64,000 nucleotides of DNA from Flavobacterium aquaticum (GTDB taxonomy: Bacteria > Bacteroidota > Bacteroidia > Flavobacteriales > Flavobacteriaceae). Where the stretch lies: NCBI RefSeq assembly GCF_003259835.1, contig NZ_QLMI01000009.1, positions 19,005 to 83,004 on the forward strand, read 5' to 3'. The notes under the pieces were generated by a model that was given only the letters and a program-made list of their open reading frames with translations, was not told the DNA's origin and made no database searches. Numbering within the stretch: position 1 is the first letter of the stretch; each line of letters begins with the position of its first letter. This document shows positions 42,728 to 51,253 of this stretch, in pieces. Position numbers and translations under genes: made by a program.

Positions 42728-43336
42728 TTAGAATTTGTAAGTTAAACCAAATTGAGCAGTTGTAAAGAAGTTATTGAAAACATTTACATTTGCATTGAAT
42801 TCAGATACATTCTCAGCACCATCCCATTTTTGAGAAGAGTAAGATAAAACATCTGTTAAAGCGAAGTTGATAGCAAAACTATCAGAAACGAAATAGTTCA
42901 TTCCTAATCCTGCACCAAATCCAAATCCAGAATACTTAGCATCTCCTAAACCAGCTTTTCCTGATTCCATACCTAAACCAGCTTCAGCATAAGTTTTGAA
43001 TCTTTTTCCTAAATCTAAGAAATAATAACGACCAAAAACACCTGCATCAAAATTTGAATTTTTGTCAGTTTCTGTTCCTGCTACTTCTTCTTTGTCTGAA
43101 CCAACACCTAATTCAACTCCAACAACAAATTTGTCAGTTAAAAAGTAACCAACTTTTGGATTGAATTGAAAACTGTTAGTTTTTTCTTCAGTGTTTTTGT
43201 CATTAGTAGATGAAAAACCTAAGTTACCTTCTACAATAACATCACCTTTAGCGAAACCAAATGCTTTTTCTTCTTCTTGTGCGTTAGCAAAACCGAAAGC
43301 CAATAATGCTACAGCAGATAATAAAACTTTTTTCAT
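42728..43336 (-). CDS. Outer-membrane beta-barrel protein (OmpW/porin-like)
   Basis: This 202-residue protein has a signal peptide (MKKVLLSAVALLAFGFANAQ) and an eight-stranded-type barrel with alternating hydrophobic residues, for example DVIVEGNLGFSSTN, KVGYFLTDKFVVGVELGVG, GVFGRYYF and the last strand TTAQFGLTYKF with a terminal Phe, the BAM recognition signal. It is a small outer-membrane protein of unknown ligand. Strong promoter and codon use suggest it may be abundant. It diverges from a second barrel gene. Confidence 0.87.
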   Translation of the reverse strand: MKKVLLSAVALLAFGFANAQEEEKAFGFAKGDVIVEGNLGFSSTNDKNTEEKTNSFQFNPKVGYFLTDKFVVGVELGVGSDKEEVAGTETDKNSNFDAGVFGRYYFLDLGKRFKTYAEAGLGMESGKAGLGDAKYSGFGFGAGLGMNYFVSDSFAINFALTDVLSYSSQKWDGAENVSEFNANVNVFNNFFTTAQFGLTYKF

Positions 43337-43364
43337 GTTTAGTTTAAATTTAAAGTTAATAGAG

Positions 43365-43372
43365 CAAATTTA
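43365..43372 (-). promoter_or_regulatory. -7 box of the outer-membrane barrel gene
   Basis: TAAATTTG on the minus strand, 28 bp upstream of the start codon. Confidence 0.6.
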
Positions 43373-43641
43373 TAGCATTTTTTTATACGAAATAACATAT
43401 TTTGTTATGTTATTAACAATTTTATTAACAAGCAAAAACGATTATGTTCATAATCAAGCAGTTGAAAGTTTTAAAATTTAAAATTTTAAACTTTTTTTAA
43501 TAAAAAGTAAACCTTCAAAAAACAACAAAAAAAACATAAACACCTCATAATCAACAAAATCCAAAAATCGATAAAAAGTGCATTTTATCGACAATCATAC
43601 TAAAAAGCGCTAGCAAGCGTTACTACTCTAAAGATTTTAAT
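43373..43641. other. Divergent intergenic region with hairpins
   Basis: Between the two barrel genes lie a perfect 9-bp inverted repeat AATAACATA/TATGTTATT (43391-43414) and a perfect TCGATAAAA/TTTTATCGA hairpin (43568-43591). They could be regulator sites; the first lies where the -33 region of the minus-strand promoter would be. No gene is seen. Confidence 0.5.
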
Positions 43642-44196
43642 ATGAAAAGAACAATTGTAACATTGATTTTACTGGTTCTAGGAACTGGTTTTTCGCAGGC
43701 TCAAATGCTAAAATTTGGTGTAAAAGGTGGGGTAAATTTTGCTAACTACACAGGCGGAGATGTTTCGGGTGTAGATTTTAAAACTATTACAAGCTATCAT
43801 GCAGGTGCTGTAATGGAATTAAAAGTATTTGAAAACTTCGCCATTCAACCCGAACTCTTATATTCTACACAAGGTGCAGAATTGGAAGGTTTAGGCGAAC
43901 AAGTTAAAAATGAGTTGGGTTATTTATCACTTCCAGTTCTTGCTAAATTTTATTTAACATCTAATAAGCTTAGTTTAGAATTAGGTCCACAAGCTTCTGT
44001 ATTAGTAAGCGAACGAAATGAAGTTGATTCAAACGACACGAATACTTTCGACTTTGGCTTAGCTGGTGGTTTAAGTTATAAGATTACAAACGGATTATTT
44101 GTATCAGGGCGTTATGTTGCGGGTTTAACAGAAGCTAAAAAAGATGCTGATGTGAAAAACTCGGTTATTCAATTTTCAGTAGGTTATATGTTTTAA
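43642..44196 (+). CDS. Outer-membrane beta-barrel protein (PorT-family like)
   Basis: This 184-residue protein has a signal peptide (to about QAQ at residue 21) and a predicted eight-stranded barrel of the outer-membrane family common in Bacteroidota: MLKFGVKGGVNFANYTGG, YHAGAVMELKVFENFAIQPELLYSTQGAE, YLSLPVLAKFYLT, SLELGPQASVLVS and the final VIQFSVGYMF. The role is unknown. The gene is followed by a terminator and then aroQ. Confidence 0.88.
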   Translation: MKRTIVTLILLVLGTGFSQAQMLKFGVKGGVNFANYTGGDVSGVDFKTITSYHAGAVMELKVFENFAIQPELLYSTQGAELEGLGEQVKNELGYLSLPVLAKFYLTSNKLSLELGPQASVLVSERNEVDSNDTNTFDFGLAGGLSYKITNGLFVSGRYVAGLTEAKKDADVKNSVIQFSVGYMF

Positions 44197-44220
44197 CACT
44201 AAAAGTTATAATATTTTGCT

Positions 44221-44247
44221 AAAACCATTCTCAAAAAGAATGGTTTT
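44221..44247 (+). terminator. Terminator after the second barrel gene
   Basis: AAAACCATTC pairs with GAATGGTTTT around a 7-base loop, followed by T residues. Confidence 0.87.
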
Positions 44248-44271
44248 TTTACTTTTACAAAAACAATTCTC

Positions 44272-44685
44272 ATGAAGCTTATCATTATAAATGGTCCAAA
44301 TCTTAATTTATTAGGAAAGAGAGAACCCGAAGTTTACGGCAATGCCACTTTTGAATCGTATTTTGAAAAATTACAAAGTGAGTTTCCAGCTATCACATTA
44401 GAATATTTCCAAAGTAATATTGAAGGAGAAATTATCAGTAAAATTCAAGAAGTAGGTTTTAGTTATGATGGTATCGTTCTAAATGCTGGTGCTTATACCC
44501 ATACTTCTATAGGAATTGGTGATGCTATTAAAGCGATTACAACTCCAGTTGTAGAAGTTCATATTTCCAATACATTTTCAAGAGAATCTTTTCGTCATCA
44601 ATCGTATATTTCGCCAAATGCTAAAGGTGTAATTATTGGTTTTGGACTGCAGAGTTATAAGTTGGCATTAAGAGCTTTTGAGTAG
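44272..44685 (+). CDS. aroQ: Type II 3-dehydroquinate dehydratase
   Basis: This 137-residue enzyme carries out the third step of the shikimate pathway. It shows KLIIINGPNLNLLGKREPEVYG, with the catalytic Tyr and flexible lid Arg, then ILNAGAYTHTSIGIGDAI and EVHISNTFSRESFRHQSYIS with the catalytic His. Length is slightly below the typical 145-150 residues but all motifs are complete. Its 3' end abuts an inverted-orientation copy of the CTCTGTG repeat family. Confidence 0.95.
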   Translation: MKLIIINGPNLNLLGKREPEVYGNATFESYFEKLQSEFPAITLEYFQSNIEGEIISKIQEVGFSYDGIVLNAGAYTHTSIGIGDAIKAITTPVVEVHISNTFSRESFRHQSYISPNAKGVIIGFGLQSYKLALRAFE

Positions 44686-44828
44686 CGTTTTACTTGTTTG
44701 TTACACAGAGATGGAGAGGCGTTGCACTTGGTTTTATACACAGAGATGCACAGAGGCAAATGAGATTCACGGAGGGTTTATATGCTTTGTGTTGAATGTG
44801 AGAGATGAAAAGGACGTTGCACTTTTTT
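44686..44828 (-). repeat. CTCTGTG-family repeat, inverted copies upstream of GxxExxY
   Basis: Read on the minus strand this holds about two diverged units of the same family as 41270-41750, with AAGTGCAACGCCTCT, CTCTGTGTA and AACACAAAGCATAT. It starts just after the aroQ stop and ends 34 bp before the GxxExxY gene. Its orientation is opposite to that of the array at 45245-45511. Confidence 0.85.
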
Positions 44829-44862
44829 AAATTAAGAATATAAATAAAATTGAAATACTTTT

Positions 44863-45234
44863 ATGGAAATTGATAAGTTAACAGAACAAGTTATTGGCTT
44901 GGCTATTGAAGTTCATCGCCATTTAGGTCCGGGATTATTAGAATCTGCTTATCAAGAGTGTTTATATTATGAATTAAAAAAAGCTAATTTAAAAGTTGAA
45001 CGAGAATTAAAACTTCCTATTGAATATAAAGAAATCAAACTTGATCATGGTTATAGAATAGATTTACTAATAGAAGATAGATTAGTAATCGAAATTAAAA
45101 CAGTTGAAACTTTCACCGATGTTCATAAAGCTCAAATATTAACTTACATGAGATTAGGAAATTACAAAACAGGATTATTAATTAATTTTAACACTAAACT
45201 ATTATCTAAAGGAATTAAACGATTTGTATTATAA
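44863..45234 (+). CDS. GxxExxY protein (PD-(D/E)XK nuclease fold)
   Basis: This 123-residue protein has the name-giving motif G24-L-L-E27-S-A-Y30 and a nuclease-like core with Asp67 (GYRIDLLI), then Glu77 and Lys79 (VIEIKTVE), and Gln91 (KAQILTYMRLG). These fit the D-x(n)-E-x-K catalytic pattern of PD-(D/E)XK nucleases and look intact. The family is found in many copies in some genomes and its function is unknown. The gene is bracketed by inverted arrays of CTCTGTG repeats (left array reversed, right array forward), so it looks like a mobile or repeat-linked cassette and not part of an operon. Confidence 0.92.
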   Translation: MEIDKLTEQVIGLAIEVHRHLGPGLLESAYQECLYYELKKANLKVERELKLPIEYKEIKLDHGYRIDLLIEDRLVIEIKTVETFTDVHKAQILTYMRLGNYKTGLLINFNTKLLSKGIKRFVL

Positions 45235-45244
45235 AAGTAAAAAA

Positions 45245-45511
45245 TCTCGAAGAAGCTCTCAATCAAAAAAAACTCTGTGTAAAGAACAAGTAAAACGCCT
45301 CAGTGTAACTCTCTAAAGACAAACAAAATTAAAAAAAGCTCTGTGAAGCTCTGTGAAATAAAACAAGTAAAACACCTCAGTGTAACTCTATAAAGACAAA
45401 GAAAATCAAAAAAACTCTGTGCAACTCTGTGTAAAAACAAGTGAAACGTCTCTGTGTAGCTCTATAAAGACAAAGAAAATCAAAAAAAGCTCGGTGTAGC
45501 TCTGTGCAATA
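45245..45511 (+). repeat. CTCTGTG-family tandem repeat downstream of GxxExxY
   Basis: Three units of 74-77 bp begin ACAAGTRAAACRYCTC at 45286, 45363 and 45437, after a partial unit from 45245. Each holds CTCWGTGTARCTCTMTAAAG and an AAACTCTGTGCAACTCTGTG-type core. The array ends 12 bp before the DUF5686 start codon, so it also forms that gene's leader. Confidence 0.92.
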
Positions 45512-45523
45512 AAAACAAACAAC

Positions 45524-47989
45524 ATGAAACAACAAATTACGCTATTCTTATTATTCTTAACATCAATCTCTTTCGCTCAAATTAAAGGAACTATCAAAGA
45601 TAAAGATGGAAATGCTTTACCATTTGTAAACATATATATAGAGAACACCTATATAGGTACAACGTCAAATGAACATGGTAAATACGAATTAAACACTACA
45701 CAGAAAAACAATGTGCATTTGGTTTTTCAATATTTAGGATTTAAAACTCAGAAACACATTTTAAACATCAGCAGTTTTCCTTTTGAGTTTGATGTAACTT
45801 TACAAGAGGAAGATTTTCAACTGAAAGAAGTTGTGATTGTAAATGGAGAAAATCCTGCTGATGAAATTATTCGAAATACTATAAAAGAAAAAAAGAAAAA
45901 TGCCGCTAAAACTGATAAGTTTGAAGCCGATTTTTATTCGAGAGGAATTTTTAGAGCAAAAGATATTCCTAAGAAATTCATGGGCGTAGAAATTGGAGAT
46001 TTAGAAGGCAACTTAGATTCTACTAGAAGTGGTATTATTTATCAATCGGAAACTGTATCAAAAATTAAATTCCAAAAACCTGATGATTTAAAAGAAGAAA
46101 TCATTGCTTCTAAAATTGCCGGAGACGATAACGGGTTTAGCTACAATACTGCGCTAAAAACAAATTACGATTTTTACGACAACTACGTTGAGTTTAATAT
46201 CAACATGGTTTCTCCTATTGCTGATAATGCTTTTAATTATTACAAATACAAATTAGAAAGCACTTTTTATAACGAAAGTAATCAGTTAATCAATAAAATT
46301 TTAGTTACGCCAAAACGAGACAAAGAACCTGTTTTTGAAGGTTATATTTATATTGTAGAAGATACTTGGGCAATTTATGGAATTGACTTAGATATTAAAG
46401 GCTATAGAATGCAACAGCCAATTCTTGAAACCATGAAATTAACACAAAGCTTTAGTTACAATTCAGATAATAAGATTTGGGCAAAAAACATTCAAACGCT
46501 AGACTTTAAAGCTGGTCTTTTCGGGATGAAATTTGATGGAAAGTTTACTTATGTATTTACTAATTACAACTTCAAAGATGCTTTCGAAAAGAAAACATTT
46601 GGTAAAGAAGTAGTAACTTTTGCTGAAAACGCGAACAAAAAAGAAGATTCGTATTGGAATGAATTCAGACCTGTTCCATTAACCGAAGAAGAAACAACAA
46701 ATTACATTAAAAAAGATAGTTTACAAACTTTAAGAAAATCACAAGTATATTTGGATTCGGTTGATGCCAAAGGGAATAAATTCAAGTTATTGAAAATTAT
46801 TACGGGTTACACTTATAAAAATTCATTTAAAAATTGGAGTTTCAATTACCAAGGTTTAACCAATTTAACTTCTTTAAGTTTTAATACCGTTCAAGGTTGG
46901 AATTTAGACAGTGGCTTTTCTTTTAGAAAATGGAATGAAGAAACAGGGAAATATACTTCTATTTCTTCTATAGTTAATTATGGTTTTGCCGAAGACAGAT
47001 TGCGCATAAAAGGTAACTTTTATCACCGATTTAACAATATAAACAACGCTTACATAAGTTTAAATGGAGGAAGCGTCATAAGTCAGTTTAACCCAAATGA
47101 ACCAATAAGCAATTTAGTAAATTCGGTAGCAACATTATTCTTTAAAAACAATTACATGAAATTGTACAATAAAGAATTTGCAGAAATTAACTACGGAAGA
47201 GAAGTTACCAACGGTGTTTTTGCTTCAGGTAAATTATTGTACGAAAACCGAAGAGCGTTATTTAACAACACCGATTATACAATGATTAAAAATGATGATT
47301 TGTATTTTTCGAACGATCCGTTACAACCTGATAATTATACTTCGGTTCCTTTTGAAAAACATCATATTATGAAAGCGAGTTTAGGAACACGTATTCGTTT
47401 TGGACAAAAATACATTTCGCGTCCTGATGGAAAGGTTAACATTCAAAACGATAATTATCCAATATTGAGTTTCTATTACGAAAAAGCATTTGGCGCTTCG
47501 AACAGCAATTATCATTATGATTTAATCAGTGGAACCATTGATTACAACAAAACCCTAGGAAATAAAGGCGATTTTGGCTTACGCTTTAAAGCAGGAAAAT
47601 TCTTTAATGCCGATAATATTTCGTTTGTAGATTATAAACACTTCAACGGAAATCAAACGCATATTAATTTGTTGAACAATTCATTGAACTCATTTAATTT
47701 GCTTCCTTATTACACGCATTCTACCAATGATGCGTATTTGGAAACGCACATTGAGCACAATTTTAAAGGTTATATCATGAACAAGATTCCGTTATTGAAC
47801 AAGTTACAATGGAATTTAATTGGAGGTTTTCATCAATTGAACATTCCAAACATGAAACCATATCAAGAATTTACTGTTGGATTTGATAATATTGGTTGGG
47901 GTAAATTCAGGTTCTTACGTGTTGATTATGTAAGAAGTTACCAAAATGGTTTTCAAGGAGATGGCGTAATGTTTGGGTTGAAATTCTAA
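45524..47989 (+). CDS. DUF5686 outer-membrane protein with carboxypeptidase-like domain
   Basis: This 821-residue protein has a signal peptide (to SFAQ at residue 18), a CarboxypepD_reg-like domain (about 19-95: IKGTIKDKDGNALPFVNIYIENTYIGTTSNEHGKYEL), and the long DUF5686 region that ends in a predicted outer-membrane barrel (last strand GVMFGLKF with terminal Phe). It resembles TonB-receptor-associated proteins but has no plug domain. Function is unknown. Its 5' leader is made of CTCTGTG repeats, which is unusual for a gene of this class. Confidence 0.87.
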   Translation: MKQQITLFLLFLTSISFAQIKGTIKDKDGNALPFVNIYIENTYIGTTSNEHGKYELNTTQKNNVHLVFQYLGFKTQKHILNISSFPFEFDVTLQEEDFQLKEVVIVNGENPADEIIRNTIKEKKKNAAKTDKFEADFYSRGIFRAKDIPKKFMGVEIGDLEGNLDSTRSGIIYQSETVSKIKFQKPDDLKEEIIASKIAGDDNGFSYNTALKTNYDFYDNYVEFNINMVSPIADNAFNYYKYKLESTFYNESNQLINKILVTPKRDKEPVFEGYIYIVEDTWAIYGIDLDIKGYRMQQPILETMKLTQSFSYNSDNKIWAKNIQTLDFKAGLFGMKFDGKFTYVFTNYNFKDAFEKKTFGKEVVTFAENANKKEDSYWNEFRPVPLTEEETTNYIKKDSLQTLRKSQVYLDSVDAKGNKFKLLKIITGYTYKNSFKNWSFNYQGLTNLTSLSFNTVQGWNLDSGFSFRKWNEETGKYTSISSIVNYGFAEDRLRIKGNFYHRFNNINNAYISLNGGSVISQFNPNEPISNLVNSVATLFFKNNYMKLYNKEFAEINYGREVTNGVFASGKLLYENRRALFNNTDYTMIKNDDLYFSNDPLQPDNYTSVPFEKHHIMKASLGTRIRFGQKYISRPDGKVNIQNDNYPILSFYYEKAFGASNSNYHYDLISGTIDYNKTLGNKGDFGLRFKAGKFFNADNISFVDYKHFNGNQTHINLLNNSLNSFNLLPYYTHSTNDAYLETHIEHNFKGYIMNKIPLLNKLQWNLIGGFHQLNIPNMKPYQEFTVGFDNIGWGKFRFLRVDYVRSYQNGFQGDGVMFGLKF

Positions 47990-48001
47990 GAAATAACAAT
48001 G

Positions 48002-48028
48002 AAAAGCACTTCTAAATGGAGTGCTTTT
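48002..48028. terminator. Terminator between DUF5686 and TSUP genes
   Basis: AAAAGCACT pairs with AGTGCTTTT around a 9-base loop, followed by T6. The A tract on the other side may serve the convergent gene. Confidence 0.8.
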
Positions 48029-48796
48029 TTATTTTAAAAACACATCATAACCAAAACGAAGCAACGCCATTCCAACCACAATCAAAAAGAAAACACGAAT
48101 AAATCCGTTGCCTTTTGAAATAGCTAATCTAGCTCCTAACCACGAACCAGTAACATTACAAATTGCCATTGGAATAGCAATTGTCCAAATGATTTTTCCT
48201 TTTAACACGAATAAAGTAATGGAACCAATGTTTGTTGCCAAGTTGACTAATTTCGCATAGATATTCGCTTTTAAAAAATCGAAACCAAGAATTGCAATAA
48301 ACGCCATAATTAGCAAACTTCCTGTTCCTGGACCGATGAAGCCATCGTAGAAACCTAAAAAAATTGAAATTATAATTCCGTAAATATAGGTTTGCTTTTG
48401 AGTCAGTTTATTGATTTGAAATTGTCCGAAATCTTTCTTGAAATAGGTATAAAGTAAGAGTAAAATTAAAACCACAAAAAGCAAGGGTTTCATGAAATCG
48501 TTTTGCATTACGTTGAGTAAACTCGAACCCAAATAAGCAAATGTGAAAGAAACAATTGCCATTACTATAAATAATTTCCAATTGACCTTTGCTGATTTCA
48601 AATAATGGTATGTTGCCATACTAGTTCCACTAAAACCCGGAATTTTTAATGTTCCAATGATGGAAGCAACAGGCACATTCGGCAATAAAATTAAAGCGGC
48701 AGGAGTTTGAATTAAGCCTCCGCCACCCACAATAGCATCGATAAAACCAGCTACGAAGGATGCGATGCAGAGAAAAATGATGATGTAGGTTTCCAT
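48029..48796 (-). CDS. Full-length TauE/SafE (TSUP) family permease
   Basis: This 255-residue membrane protein has eight predicted segments in two repeats. The first repeat has VAGFIDAIVGGGGLIQTPAALIL and the second GFYDGFIGPGTGSLLIMAFIAILGFD, both family hallmarks. It is of the YfcA-like type. Substrates in the family include sulfite, sulfonates and thiosulfate; here the substrate is unknown. Unlike the half-size gene at 21361, both halves are present in one chain. Confidence 0.9.
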   Translation of the reverse strand: METYIIIFLCIASFVAGFIDAIVGGGGLIQTPAALILLPNVPVASIIGTLKIPGFSGTSMATYHYLKSAKVNWKLFIVMAIVSFTFAYLGSSLLNVMQNDFMKPLLFVVLILLLLYTYFKKDFGQFQINKLTQKQTYIYGIIISIFLGFYDGFIGPGTGSLLIMAFIAILGFDFLKANIYAKLVNLATNIGSITLFVLKGKIIWTIAIPMAICNVTGSWLGARLAISKGNGFIRVFFLIVVGMALLRFGYDVFLK

Positions 48797-48813
48797 TTTT
48801 AGTAATCAGTCAC

Positions 48814-48855
48814 AGTGTTCAGTCACAGTAACACTGCTTACTGCGACTGAACACT
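48814..48855 (-). terminator. Nested hairpin after murA, part of a dispersed repeat
   Basis: AGTGTTCAGTC pairs with GACTGAACACT, and CAGTAA with TTACTG inside, forming a long stem. The outer arms are the same as in the hairpin at 6303-6340. Confidence 0.65.
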
Positions 48856-48869
48856 GAACACTAAATTAT
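48845..48869 (-). repeat. Dispersed repeat overlapping the murA stop codon
   Basis: The plus-strand string CTGAACACTGAACACTAAAT followed by TAT covers the minus-strand murA stop. It differs by one base from the copy at the glutathione peroxidase stop (6342-6366). Confidence 0.75.
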
Positions 48870-50176
48870 ACTCTTACAATATTAGCTCCGATAGCTCTTA
48901 ATCTTTCATCGATGCGCTCGTAACCTCTGTCGATTTGTTCGATATTTTGAATGGTTGAAGTTCCTTTTGCTGTTAAAGCGGCGATTAATAAGGAAATTCC
49001 GGCTCTAATATCAGGTGAACTCATTGTAGTTGCTTTTAATTGCGATTGGAAATTATGTCCCATAACCACCGCTCTGTGCGGATCACATAACATAATTTTT
49101 GCTCCCATATCGATTAATTTATCCACGAAGAACAAACGGCTTTCAAACATTTTTTGGTGAATTAAAACATCGCCTTTTGCTTGTGTACAAACTACCAAAA
49201 CAATACTTAACAAGTCAGGCGTAAATCCTGGCCATGGTGCATCCGAAACGGTTAAGATAGAACCGTCGATATCGGTTTTGATTTCATACCCATCTTTATG
49301 AGCTGGAATGTAAATGTCTTCTCCTCTTCTTTCTAATGTAATTCCAAGTTTTCTAAACACGTTTGGAATTTGTCCTAAGTTCTCCCAACTTACATTTTTA
49401 ATTGTGATTTCACTTCTTGTCATAGCCGCAAGACCAATCCAAGAACCAATTTCTACCATATCAGGTAAAATTCTGTGTTCGCAACCGCCTAAACTCTCAA
49501 CTCCTTCAATCGTTAATAAATTAGACCCTACTCCTGAGATTTTAGCTCCCATAGAGTTTAACATTTTACACAATTGTTGCAAGTAAGGTTCACAAGCTGC
49601 GTTATAAATCGTAGTTGTTCCTTCAGCTAAAACCGCTGCCATTACAATATTAGCAGTTCCGGTTACAGAAGCTTCGTCTAACAACATGTAAGTTCCTTGT
49701 AATCTTCCATCGATTTCCACACCGTAGAAATGGTCTTCTCTTTCGTATCTGAATTTTGCTCCAAGGTTAATAAAACCTTCAAAGTGCGTATCTAAACGAC
49801 GACGTCCAATTTTATCACCTCCTGGTTTTGGAATATAACCACAACCAAAACGTGCTAATAAAGGTCCCACAATCATAATAGAACCTCTTAAACTTCCACC
49901 TTCTTTTTTGAAAGCTTCTGTTTTTAAGTAGTTTACATTTACTTCATCGGCTTGAAACGTGTAATCGCCAGGTCCATTTTTTTGAATTTTAACGCCTAAA
50001 TTACCTAAAAGTGTAATCAATTTGTTAACATCAATGATATCTGGAATATTCGTTACTCTTACTTTTTCAGAAGTTAACAAAACAGGACATAACACTTGTA
50101 ACGCCTCATTTTTAGCGCCTTGTGGTGTGATTTCTCCTTTTAATGCTTTTCCTCCTTCAATTTTAAATGTTCCCAT
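48866..50176 (-). CDS. murA: UDP-N-acetylglucosamine 1-carboxyvinyltransferase
   Basis: This 436-residue enzyme moves enolpyruvate to UDP-GlcNAc, the first committed step of peptidoglycan synthesis. It begins FKIEGGKALKGEITPQGAKNEALQVLCP, with the conserved Lys-Asn pair, and contains GGDKIGRRRLDTHFEGF, PDMVEIGSWIGLAA and the final DRGYERIDERLRAIGANI. In the active-site loop near residue 117 the sequence reads GPLLARFGCGYIPKPGG; the Cys in GCG is at the place of the fosfomycin-target Cys. It is the last gene of the DUF493-DUF4290-murA operon. Confidence 0.96.
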   Translation of the reverse strand: MGTFKIEGGKALKGEITPQGAKNEALQVLCPVLLTSEKVRVTNIPDIIDVNKLITLLGNLGVKIQKNGPGDYTFQADEVNVNYLKTEAFKKEGGSLRGSIMIVGPLLARFGCGYIPKPGGDKIGRRRLDTHFEGFINLGAKFRYEREDHFYGVEIDGRLQGTYMLLDEASVTGTANIVMAAVLAEGTTTIYNAACEPYLQQLCKMLNSMGAKISGVGSNLLTIEGVESLGGCEHRILPDMVEIGSWIGLAAMTRSEITIKNVSWENLGQIPNVFRKLGITLERRGEDIYIPAHKDGYEIKTDIDGSILTVSDAPWPGFTPDLLSIVLVVCTQAKGDVLIHQKMFESRLFFVDKLIDMGAKIMLCDPHRAVVMGHNFQSQLKATTMSSPDIRAGISLLIAALTAKGTSTIQNIEQIDRGYERIDERLRAIGANIVRV

Positions 50177-50184
50177 GTAACTGC

Positions 50185-50886
50185 CTATTTTTTAAATGTA
50201 TTTTTATTTTGATTGTTCTTGTTTAAATGCCCTTTTGGATTGTTGTTTTTCTTAACAATTCCTGGTTTATTAGGACCAAATTGGGTTTTATTTGAAACTT
50301 TCTTGTTCACTTTCATTAAATCGTGGGTGTTCGAAAGTTCTTCATTGGATTTGGAAAGATTTAATTTTCCTCCCGAAAGTTCTAATAAATGCTCAAAAAT
50401 CACCTCATCGGTTACCGTGTCTTTGTTCCAACTCAAGTAACACTTTTTCATGTGATTCGCAATCACTAAAACTAAAGCATTTTTTAAATCACTTTCTTCC
50501 CAACTGTTTGCCACATCAATCATATATTTGATATTGTTTCCGTAAAAACGATATTTCGGGAAATTTTGAGGATATTCTAAACGATCTGGTTTCTGAGTTA
50601 AAATATCTTTTGAAGGAATAGGATAAGGCGAATCTACATCCAATTTAAAATCAGACATAATAAACAACTGATCCCACAATTTATGTTGAAAATCTAAAAC
50701 GTCTCTCAAGTGCGGATTCAAAGAACCCATCACAGAAATAATATATTTTGCTGCTTTGTTTCGTTCTTCACGATCTTCAATTTCAGTAGCTTGATCGATT
50801 AATTTCTGCAAATGTCTTCCATATTCTGGAATAATCAAATGCGGACGTTCTGAATTATATTCTAAGTAACTTACTTCTTCTTGCAT
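50185..50886 (-). CDS. DUF4290 protein
   Basis: This 233-residue soluble protein fits the Bacteroidota-specific DUF4290 family: VSYLEYNSERPHLIIPEYGRHLQKLIDQATEIEDREERN at the N-terminus, HKLWDQLFIMSDF in the middle, and a lysine/asparagine-rich tail (about 195-233) that is likely disordered. Function is unknown. It is placed 6 bp after the DUF493 gene and 8 bp before murA, so it is surely co-expressed with murA, which suggests a link to cell-wall synthesis or its control. Confidence 0.87.
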   Translation of the reverse strand: MQEEVSYLEYNSERPHLIIPEYGRHLQKLIDQATEIEDREERNKAAKYIISVMGSLNPHLRDVLDFQHKLWDQLFIMSDFKLDVDSPYPIPSKDILTQKPDRLEYPQNFPKYRFYGNNIKYMIDVANSWEESDLKNALVLVIANHMKKCYLSWNKDTVTDEVIFEHLLELSGGKLNLSKSNEELSNTHDLMKVNKKVSNKTQFGPNKPGIVKKNNNPKGHLNKNNQNKNTFKK

Positions 50887-50892
50887 GTTTTT

Positions 50893-51177
50893 TTATAATG
50901 AAATGATGCCTTCAATATCCGAAACTTCAATGTATTTATCAATCACACTCTGAGCGCTTGCCATAGTTACACTAATAGAAACACTGGTAAATTTACCTGT
51001 TTTAGATTGTTGCGTAGTAATAACAGCTCCCATATCATTAAAAGCAGCTTCTACTTTTGCAATACTATGCACATCAGACGGCATAATAAATTTATACAAA
51101 TACTCTGAAGGCCAAAGCGTTGAGTTTGTTAATTCTTCTTTTAATCTTGCGTAAAAATCTTCTGTTTTCTTATCCAT
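50893..51177 (-). CDS. DUF493 family protein
   Basis: This protein of about 94 residues matches DUF493 (YbeD/UPF0250-like ACT-like fold): FYARLKEELTNSTLWPSEYLYKFIMPSDVHSIAKVEAAF and the strand KTGKFTSVSISVTMASAQSVIDKYIEV. The family may sense metabolites, as its fold is like that of regulatory ACT domains, but its role is unknown. Three ATGs are adjacent (MMMDKK), so the start is 51177, 51180 or 51183; the frame open to 51201 is less likely because the -7 box lies at 51199-51206. It is the first gene of the murA operon. Confidence 0.85.
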   Translation of the reverse strand: MDKKTEDFYARLKEELTNSTLWPSEYLYKFIMPSDVHSIAKVEAAFNDMGAVITTQQSKTGKFTSVSISVTMASAQSVIDKYIEVSDIEGIISL

Positions 51178-51198
51178 CATCATTTCGTATTGGAAAAG

Positions 51199-51206
51199 CA
51201 AATATA
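51199..51206 (-). promoter_or_regulatory. -7 box of the DUF493-DUF4290-murA operon
   Basis: TATATTTG on the minus strand, about 20 bp before the clustered ATGs, which supports those starts. Confidence 0.6.
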
Positions 51207-51253
51207 CTTTTTTATGTTCAGAATTGTAATGTAGTAACTTATAAATTTTTAAG

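Noticed and set aside
41270..45511. Repeat arrays as a CRISPR locus
   Set aside because: The units are 75-140 bp long with no unique spacers between short identical repeats, and no cas genes are present.
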